A stretch of 33,714 nucleotides of DNA from a virus: positions 1,028 to 34,741 of the IMG/VR virus record IMGVR_UViG_3300014050_000077, one strand, 5' to 3'. Made by a program: the position numbers and the translations under genes. Shown here piece after piece: positions 28,926 through 33,714 of the stretch. Numbering within the stretch: the stretch's first letter is position 1; the number at the start of each line of letters is the position of its first letter. Below the pieces are notes generated by a model. That model saw nothing but the letters and a program-made list of their open reading frames with translations. It was not told where the DNA came from and ran no database searches.

Positions 28926-28929
28926 ATTT

Positions 28930-30021
28930 TTATGCAAATACAATTGCACACGCATAGGTCGGATCGGCTGACGCAGCACCATTATTTACGCTATGGTTTA
29001 CAAGTCCAACTTGTGAAGTAGAAAACGTGGTTGTGTTATATCCAGCAATATATGGAGATGTGTGCTGAACATTGATTGGATCATCTGCGCTATATAATAC
29101 TGCATAATTTGTGTTTGACATTGCAACAGTAAAGTTCATTAGATAGTTCCCTATACCATTATCTGTTATAGAGCTAACATTAAATGAACTGCGAATTGCT
29201 ACTGTTCCAGTACCATTAAAATTAACCCAAGCCTTTGCGGTTCGTGCAGCTACGTTGTTAGCTTCGGTTGTGCTTGTGGATAGTTTTGCAAATGTAATTG
29301 ATCCATCCGCAGGAGTTGATGAGAAAGTTCCAGTTGTGGCCGATGTAATTCTTCCCTTCGCATCAACCGTCAAGAATGGGATCGCTGTTACACTTCCATA
29401 AGTTCCAGCCGTTGCTCCGCTTGTAGCAAGAGTGGCCGTACCCTGGCTAATCGTAAAGTCACCAGCAAGGGTAGTAGAAAGATTTGTAATTGTAGCAGTT
29501 GTACTGTTGAGCGTAGCAACTGTTCCAGATGTGCTGTTTAGCGCGGCAATCGTTCCAGACGTAAAGATTCCAGCCGTGCCAGTTGTAGTTCCAGCCGTAA
29601 GAGTTGGAATAACGGCCGTGGTAATTGTTCCAGTTGTAATCGTAGCAGCAGTCGATGTGGTTGTTCCAGCGGTAAGGCTGGGAATCGTTCCAGTAGTTAT
29701 AGTCGCGCTGGTACTAACTGTGCGATTGCCAGTAGCCGTTCCATAGGTCAACGCACCAGTAAGGTTGAGGCTGGCAAATGTTCCAGCAGTAAGTCCGTCA
29801 TCAAGAAGATTCTGAACTGTTACCTTCCGTGGTGCTAGAGAAGCATCAACGCTGTCTGGAGCGATGAGAAGCAAGTCAGCCGTACCAATGGTTGTGATCT
29901 CTTGCTGGTTCTTGATGATCGCAGAATTGACAAGCGCGGTATCAATAAGATTATGCAGGCCAGACGCAGTAACCGTGCCGTTGGTGGAAAAAGTCTGCTG
30001 ACGATTGATTATGTTTGCCAT
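28930..30021 (-). CDS. Repeat-rich tail fibre protein
   Basis: The 363-residue product starts at ATG 30021. The N-terminal 75 residues (NIINRQQTFSTNGTVTASGL) suit an attachment domain, and the middle is a low-complexity array of TxTTGTIxxLTAGTTT-type repeats, as in beta-helical or trimeric fibre shafts. The C-terminus (GNYLMNFTVAMSNTNYAVLY, TTTFSTSQVGLVNHSVNN) looks like a distal receptor-binding tip. Repeats extend to the DNA level (recurring GTTCCAG on the plus strand), so the shaft length may vary by recombination. Confidence 0.65.
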   Translation of the reverse strand: MANIINRQQTFSTNGTVTASGLHNLIDTALVNSAIIKNQQEITTIGTADLLLIAPDSVDASLAPRKVTVQNLLDDGLTAGTFASLNLTGALTYGTATGNRTVSTSATITTGTIPSLTAGTTTSTAATITTGTITTAVIPTLTAGTTTGTAGIFTSGTIAALNSTSGTVATLNSTTATITNLSTTLAGDFTISQGTATLATSGATAGTYGSVTAIPFLTVDAKGRITSATTGTFSSTPADGSITFAKLSTSTTEANNVAARTAKAWVNFNGTGTVAIRSSFNVSSITDNGIGNYLMNFTVAMSNTNYAVLYSADDPINVQHTSPYIAGYNTTTFSTSQVGLVNHSVNNGAASADPTYACAIVFA

Positions 30022-30022
30022 A

Positions 30023-30745
30023 TTAAGCTACCACCCTTATTGCTGTTGCGTAAATTGTGCCAGCAGGAATTGTTCCATGTGAAATTGTATCTGTATTAAG
30101 AATTGTGTATCTAACAACATTTGCGCCTTCAACCCTAAATTGGCTCATCATTCTTGCTCCTGCGGCGGGAACTCCAGCAGTACCAGAACTTGAACTAAGT
30201 GAAGTAAGTCCACCAAAAACAATATCACCAATCGCTGCGCCAGAAACTGTAAATGTTCCAGTTGTTATATTTGATCCACTTGTTATTGAGTCAAGGTCTT
30301 GAAGTGTTGCGCCAGTAAATGCAGCAGTTCCATAATTAAATGCCGTGACTCCACCAGTAGAGCCAGTAATCCTAGCTGTTCCAAATGTAGCAGAAGCAAT
30401 CGTTGATACGTTTACCGACTCAGTGCCAATCGTGGCAGTACCAGTAGAGGCAGTAAAGCTTGTTCCAAATGTCGCTGGGCCAGATGCAAATAGCGTGCCA
30501 ATCGTAGCCGTGCCAGTAGACGCTGTAAGGCTTGATCCGAAGGTAACAGCACCAGTAAGGATTGATGCTCCGTCGACAGCAAACGATCCAGTGCTTTTTA
30601 CGCCAGTAGTAGATAGCGATAGAGCCGAAGACGTGTCATCTCCATCAGTAACAACCTGCAACGAACCATCAAGCCCACCAGTGGTGAATGTCTTGAGAAT
30701 CTGTGCGTAGCTACTACTAATCGTCTGTGTTCCAAGTGTGGGCAT
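30023..30745 (-). CDS. Repeat-rich fibre or collar protein
   Basis: The 240-residue product starts at ATG 30745 with AGGAGA upstream. A short N-terminal region (TLGTQTISSSYAQILKTFTT) precedes two near-identical units of the form FGxSxTASTGTATIGT and further threonine/serine/glycine-rich strands, ending in a region (SQFRVEGANVVRYTILNTD) without repeats. The repeated text matches the next gene in style. It is probably a fibre or collar subunit. Confidence 0.6.
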   Translation of the reverse strand: MPTLGTQTISSSYAQILKTFTTGGLDGSLQVVTDGDDTSSALSLSTTGVKSTGSFAVDGASILTGAVTFGSSLTASTGTATIGTLFASGPATFGTSFTASTGTATIGTESVNVSTIASATFGTARITGSTGGVTAFNYGTAAFTGATLQDLDSITSGSNITTGTFTVSGAAIGDIVFGGLTSLSSSSGTAGVPAAGARMMSQFRVEGANVVRYTILNTDTISHGTIPAGTIYATAIRVVA

Positions 30746-30753
30746 TTAGTCTC

Positions 30754-31002
30754 CTAGTTAGAAAGGCGGTTTTTAAGGACATCCCAGGCCATTGAGCAAG
30801 CAAGCCCTATCAGCCCAGCTACAGCCAGAACCTTCGTCCGAAGGTGTTCTAGCGCACCTAATCTATTAGCAACATCCCCGTGGAAAGCAAGTGACCTTTC
30901 GACCATCGAGTACAGGGTCATCTGGCGTTCTTCCATGCGAACCAAACGCTCTGACACGCTAGAGACTTTCTCTCTAAGATCCGCTACCTCATCAAGACTC
31001 AT
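30754..31002 (-). CDS. Coiled-coil protein with C-terminal membrane helix
   Basis: The 82-residue product starts at ATG 31002, overlapping the TGA of the small lipoprotein gene. A coiled coil (DEVADLREKVSSVSERLVRM, EERQMTLYSMVERSLAFHGD) is followed by a hydrophobic helix (VLAVAGLIGLACSMAWDVL) near the C-terminus. The layout resembles XhlA-like and other small lysis or membrane-attached phage proteins. With the lipoprotein upstream it may serve in lysis or in envelope passage during infection. Confidence 0.5.
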   Translation of the reverse strand: MSLDEVADLREKVSSVSERLVRMEERQMTLYSMVERSLAFHGDVANRLGALEHLRTKVLAVAGLIGLACSMAWDVLKNRLSN

Positions 31003-31127
31003 GGTTTAGTAGCCCCAAGGTCAGATGCAGCACCCATATCTGAATATACAGGAAGCGGGTTATTGTCAGCCTTGCGTGGCGAGCAGGATGCAAAAGCAAG
31101 GCAGAGGATGACTAGCGGAATGTTCAT
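30999..31127 (-). CDS. 42-residue lipoprotein
   Basis: The ATG at 31127 overlaps the preceding TGA, and the TGA at 31001-30999 overlaps the next ATG. The product starts with a hydrophobic signal (NIPLVILCLAFASC) with a lipobox-like FASC, followed by a mature part SPRKADNNPLPVYSDMGAA. A lipoprotein this short directly upstream of a coiled-coil membrane protein recalls outer spanin subunits. Another such pair exists at 555-873. Confidence 0.5.
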   Translation of the reverse strand: MNIPLVILCLAFASCSPRKADNNPLPVYSDMGAASDLGATKP

Positions 31128-31594
31128 CAAGCTGCGGTGATGGTGATGGATGGTGACCAGCCAGTTGTGGGGATGTAATTGGGGTTAGTCGATGCGTTAT
31201 CCACAATGTTTAAGATGTTAAACACATCATCTCCAGGGTCATATGCTGCCTCTACAAGCCTCCAAGTTGCAAATGGAGTTTCTAGCTTTAAGTTAGAAAA
31301 ACCAAGAGTAGCTGAAATTTCTGTTTGTGGTGGAATTAAAATTTTACCATAGTTTTCTGCAAGTTCATATGAATATGTTGCTCCAGAGTACACAAAAAGT
31401 TTTAATCCAGATAGAATAATTCCAAAACATATTTCTGGATTAACTTTCTTAACTGCCGTTCCATTGAAAGTTGCGTTTCCAGATATAACCACACTTGCCG
31501 TACTCGCCACAGGAATCCCGCTGGGTGCGGCTCCGCCACCAAAGGGAAGTTTTCTTCCGTTGTTTAGTCCAATGTTAAGACTTAACGATGGCAT
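31127..31594 (-). CDS. Fibre- or tail-associated structural protein
   Basis: The ATG at 31594 gives 155 residues; the longer ORF to 31609 starts in a non-coding stretch. The sequence SLSLNIGLNNGRKLPFGGGA is a motif I associate with phage fibre-type proteins, and the rest is beta-rich (KILIPPQTEISATLGFSN, FATWRLVEAAYDPGDDVFNI). It follows a twin hairpin region. The exact position in the virion is unknown. Confidence 0.55.
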   Translation of the reverse strand: MPSLSLNIGLNNGRKLPFGGGAAPSGIPVASTASVVISGNATFNGTAVKKVNPEICFGIILSGLKLFVYSGATYSYELAENYGKILIPPQTEISATLGFSNLKLETPFATWRLVEAAYDPGDDVFNILNIVDNASTNPNYIPTTGWSPSITITAA

Positions 31595-31612
31595 AAAATA
31601 ACAATGCAATCA

Positions 31613-31656
31613 ATCGCCAAGGACTTGAACCTTTGGCGATGTGATTACTTGAATCA
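31613..31656. other. Twin hairpins with identical loops
   Basis: ATCGCCAAGG (31613-31622) pairs with CCTTTGGCGAT (31630-31640, one bulged base), with loop ACTTGAA. TGATT (31642-31646) pairs with AATCA (31652-31656) around ACTTG. On the minus strand the loops read TTCAAGT and CAAGT, the first matching the tRNA T-loop consensus TTCRANY. Complete tRNA structure is absent. The pair could be a terminator-like processing site between structural genes. Confidence 0.45.
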
Positions 31657-31896
31657 TTAACCAGCTATGTAGCCGATCACTCGGCCAGTTCCAGCCGTGT
31701 AGCTGTTGAACTCGCCATAGATGATGTTGCCAGAGCCAATCGTAACGCCTGTCAGAGTACCATCATATTTACCGCTAATCGCGCTAAACGTGGTATCTGC
31801 AAGCATCTGGATTGCCCAGTAGCCAGCAGGAGCTGTTCCTTGCGTTCCTACGGAGAATCCGTATTGACCTTGGAATTTATCTAATGCGCGTGACAT
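31657..31896 (-). CDS. Small structural protein
   Basis: The ATG at 31896 overlaps the TAA of the preceding gene (TAATG) and gives 79 residues. The sequence (SRALDKFQGQYGFSVGTQGT, WAIQMLADTTFSAISGKYDG) is beta-rich and glycine-rich, resembling small virion or decoration proteins found after capsid genes. The end (TAGTGRVIGYIAG) fits an exposed loop. No enzyme motif is seen. Confidence 0.6.
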   Translation of the reverse strand: MSRALDKFQGQYGFSVGTQGTAPAGYWAIQMLADTTFSAISGKYDGTLTGVTIGSGNIIYGEFNSYTAGTGRVIGYIAG

Positions 31897-32090
31897 TAGC
31901 TGTGTAGCGCGATGCGATAGCTCGTGCCGTTAAGAGTCACGTTCAAGGACGCAGGGGCTGTTGCAACTGTGTTGACAGTGCCGCCGCTGGAGCTTGCCGT
32001 AAACTCAAGTACGTTTGCAAAAGGCGTACTATTGATGCGAATTGCTCTATTCTTTGCCTTTAATGGATTCCGCTTAAACTCATCACTCAT
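31896..32090 (-). CDS. Small head-associated structural protein
   Basis: The ATG at 32090 overlaps the preceding TGA and gives 64 residues. It starts with a basic segment (DEFKRNPLKAKNRAIRINST) and continues in beta strands (GGTVNTVATAPASLNVTLNG). Its stop shares a base with the next start. Position in the capsid-proximal cluster suggests a head completion or decoration role, but no family is recognised. Confidence 0.55.
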   Translation of the reverse strand: MSDEFKRNPLKAKNRAIRINSTPFANVLEFTASSSGGTVNTVATAPASLNVTLNGTSYRIALHS

Positions 32091-32371
32091 TTTATTTTTC
32101 TCCTTAAAGTAGCACGTTTGATGCTATCTGGCGTGTACTGGCTTCTGAATCTACTGCCAAGCTTTTGTTCCTGGCGATAGTACCCCTTAAATAGATTTGT
32201 TTGATTGACTCCCAGCGGGTTGTCGAGGGGTTCGCCAACCCCCACTAGGCTCAATCTTTGCGGGACGGTGAATCGTTTAAGGTAACGAGGGACAGAGTCC
32301 CTTTCGGCCACAGCCTTTTCCAGTTCGACAACTTTCCCATTTCTGGAGTCCTCGTACTGGTAAATAGGCAT
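32087..32371 (-). CDS. FmdB-like small protein lacking zinc cysteines
   Basis: The 94-residue product begins PIYQYEDSRNGKVVELEKAV, which mirrors the opening of FmdB-type proteins (MPIYxYxCxxCG), but none of the zinc-binding cysteines is present, so it cannot hold zinc in that way. The C-terminal half is basic (FKGYYRQEQKLGSRFRSQYT, SIKRATLRRKIK). Phages often encode such degenerate forms. It is probably structural or DNA-binding. Confidence 0.55.
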   Translation of the reverse strand: MPIYQYEDSRNGKVVELEKAVAERDSVPRYLKRFTVPQRLSLVGVGEPLDNPLGVNQTNLFKGYYRQEQKLGSRFRSQYTPDSIKRATLRRKIK

Positions 32372-32372
32372 A

Positions 32373-32657
32373 TTAGCTATAGTTATTCTTATCCGATTCC
32401 TCGGCCATCTTCATCATCTTTTCCTCTTCGGACATTGAGTTTTCACCTTCGGCCATGTCTTCCGACTTGTCCTTGGATTCACTCTCGGTCATAGCATGTT
32501 CCACATTAACGTGGGCAACGCCATTCTCGATCATGTCAATTGTTCCAGAGAGTTCTACAGAATCACCTACTTCTGGCGAAACATTCTCACTTCCATCGTT
32601 CATCTCGAACTTGGAAATAGGAAGCATTACCATTCCAGATTTTAACATTTTATTCAT
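32373..32657 (-). CDS. Acidic head-associated protein
   Basis: The ATG at 32657 gives 94 residues. The frame is open up to 32741, but that extension contains the perfect terminator hairpin (32680-32705), so it is probably not coding. The first part (NKMLKSGMVMLPISKFEMND) and a beta segment (VELSGTIDMIENGVAHVNVE) are followed by a very acidic, lysine-mixed end (EGENSMSEEEKMMKMAEESD). Lack of a clear ribosome-binding site leaves the start uncertain. Acidic small proteins next to capsid genes may be scaffold- or decoration-like. Confidence 0.5.
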   Translation of the reverse strand: MNKMLKSGMVMLPISKFEMNDGSENVSPEVGDSVELSGTIDMIENGVAHVNVEHAMTESESKDKSEDMAEGENSMSEEEKMMKMAEESDKNNYS

Positions 32658-32679
32658 AGGTTTTTCAGATGAGGAAGAG

Positions 32680-32705
32680 GCTGGGGAGGTTTGACCCTCC
32701 CCAGC
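32680..32705 (-). terminator. Perfect hairpin after the major capsid gene
   Basis: GCTGGGGAGG (32680-32689) pairs exactly with CCTCCCCAGC (32696-32705) around a six-base loop (TTTGAC on the plus strand). It lies 44 bases downstream of the capsid stop. The following minus-strand sequence (CTCTTCCTC) is pyrimidine-rich but not a pure U-run. The position parallels the terminator after capsid genes in podoviruses, letting capsid be made in excess over downstream structural genes. Confidence 0.65.
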
Positions 32706-32748
32706 TTTCCGAGGACTCATAGCGATTACTAGAGTTCCCATTTAATTA

Positions 32749-33714
32749 TTAGCTATAGTTGGACTTCGCAACGATGACTCGGAAGAACCGAGTATCAAGT
32801 TGTTTAGCCGCGTAGAACGTCTTGAAGGACGCAACAACGCGCTGTCCATAAGGATCGCTCTTATCAGCAGCATCAAGGATCGTGACCTTCGGAGCGAAGG
32901 GCGAGCCAGAGGCGGCCAATGAGGACAAGCTAGGAACACCAAACGCGCCACCACCGAGGAGGACGTTGGCATAACCAGTGTTAACACCAGTTGTTCCTAC
33001 GCTGTTTTCAGCGATACCAGAGGCAGAGGTATTGAAGGTCTGGACGTTGGTCGAAGAGATGACCGACACGCCAAACAATTTACCAGTCTCACCTTTGAAG
33101 ATTTGGTCGGGGGCAGAGTAGCTCGACACCTTCAACCAATCATCGTCCTGTTGCAAGTCACGGATAACGGCAGGATGCGCAACAAGCGCGTAGCCGTCCT
33201 TGATCTTGGGAGCGCGGCTGATGAACAACGAAGTCGCACCATCGAGCAAGTCGGTGGCGGTCATTGCGCTGTTAGCAACTGACGAGGTAGCCCAGGTCGT
33301 GCCGTTAGTGCTGTTCTGAGCATAACGGGCATACGATTTGGTGGCTACGCCAGTACCAGTGCTGGTCGAGGAATCCTGCACCAACGCGCGGTGACAGAGT
33401 GTGTCAGCGTGGAGGGCAGCATCTTCGCCTAATTGTTTAGTGGCCTGGGCAAGATGAGAAAATAGCTCTGTAGCGAGCACGACATCCGTGAGGATGATTT
33501 TGCTTCCATATTGCACCAGGGTTGCTTCCACTGAGGACAACGTGAGATCACGCTCGTCACCAGAGGATGGGGTTGTTCCTTCCGATAGGGAGGAGATCGC
33601 AGAGATGCTGGGATCACCGAAGCGGAAGAACCGAATCGTTTTGTTTCCACCCGTTTTGGTCGGGTAGGGGGCTTTCATTGCGAATTGCTCCATTTGGAGC
33701 AATGGGATTGCACG
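32749..33714 (-). CDS. Major capsid protein, N4-gp56 family (start beyond right edge)
   Basis: The frame runs through the right edge, and the visible 321 residues lack a true N-terminus; the ATG in the window (33693) is internal to family text such as RAIPLLQMEQFA. Motifs of the N4-gp56 capsid family are clear: GGNKTIRFFRFGDPSISAI, SEGTTPSSG, VEATLVQYGSKIILTDVVLA, and QLGEDAALHADTLCH. The later part contains VAHPAVIRDLQQDDDW and FGVSVISSTNVQTF, as in family members. It would form the icosahedral shell with the HK97-type fold. A strong hairpin follows. Confidence 0.9.
   Translation of the reverse strand, partial: RAIPLLQMEQFAMKAPYPTKTGGNKTIRFFRFGDPSISAISSLSEGTTPSSGDERDLTLSSVEATLVQYGSKIILTDVVLATELFSHLAQATKQLGEDAALHADTLCHRALVQDSSTSTGTGVATKSYARYAQNSTNGTTWATSSVANSAMTATDLLDGATSLFISRAPKIKDGYALVAHPAVIRDLQQDDDWLKVSSYSAPDQIFKGETGKLFGVSVISSTNVQTFNTSASGIAENSVGTTGVNTGYANVLLGGGAFGVPSLSSLAASGSPFAPKVTILDAADKSDPYGQRVVASFKTFYAAKQLDTRFFRVIVAKSNYS

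Noticed and set aside
30057-30710. Plus-strand frames rich in valine and proline over the fibre genes
   Set aside because: They are mirror images of Thr/Ser/Gly repeats in the fibre genes; such codon bias opens the opposite strand.
31613-31656. Complete tRNA gene
   Set aside because: Only a T-arm-like loop is present; no anticodon or D-arm and no acceptor pairing could be drawn.

Overview
This window is a stretch of a tailed double-stranded DNA bacteriophage genome. It most likely has a short-tailed (podovirus-like) virion, because it pairs an N4-gp56-family major capsid protein with a head-tail connector, a tail nozzle protein and a large ejection-type internal protein, and shows no tail sheath, tail tube or tape measure. 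Genes are packed tightly, often with 4-base ATGA or GTGA overlaps, and Shine-Dalgarno sites of the AGGAG type are common, so the host is a bacterium. The host phylum cannot be read from the sequence. The primase-like zinc-finger protein reminds me of proteins from Verrucomicrobia-type genomes, but this is a weak impression. No integrase, repressor, DNA polymerase or RNA polymerase was seen. Both ends cut a gene: the portal at the left edge and the major capsid protein at the right edge. Portal and capsid genes normally lie close together, so the ends may meet in a circular or permuted map.

Layout by region. Positions 1-3169 (leftward): small terminase, large terminase, a compact lysis-like cassette (holin-like peptide, membrane peptide, overlapping lipoprotein) and the portal start. 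Positions 3245-5261 (rightward): a cluster of very small genes around a cysteine-rich GP88-like protein, probably early genes, ending in short interspersed repeats. Positions 5336-6139 (leftward): small basic phage proteins. Positions 6140-6386: a non-coding stretch rich in palindromes and hairpins, next to the replication genes and a possible origin. Positions 6387-8797: RepA-like helicase/ATPase, a primase-like protein split by an apparent +1 frameshift, and an HNH endonuclease preceded by a 78-base foldable element.

Positions 8878-15301 hold an operon-like run of nucleic-acid modification genes: a GT9-type glycosyltransferase, a C5-cytosine DNA methyltransferase, a 2-oxoglutarate/Fe(II) oxygenase, a GT-A glycosyltransferase, a nucleoside 2-deoxyribosyltransferase-like protein, QueD and a DpdA-like (TGT-fold) transglycosylase, with many small genes between them. 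Positions 15298-17851 hold a recombination and nuclease module: RecB/Cas4-like exonuclease, putative ssDNA-binding protein, Holliday-junction-resolvase-like nuclease and a second PD-(D/E)XK nuclease. A lone rightward gene for a secreted protein (17890-18255) separates this from the virion genes.

Positions 18252-33714 (leftward) are the virion module, in transcription order from the right: capsid, a terminator-like hairpin, small head or decoration-type proteins, a fibre-like protein, a small lipoprotein and a coiled-coil membrane protein, two repeat-rich fibre proteins, a tail assembly chaperone-like protein, head-tail adaptor, tail nozzle, a GNAT-like protein, three internal virion proteins, a 1272-residue ejection-type protein and a peptidoglycan hydrolase. 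The most interesting reading is that the modification genes build a hypermodified phage DNA, combining a 7-deazaguanine route (QueD/DpdA) with a possible methylate-oxidise-glycosylate route.
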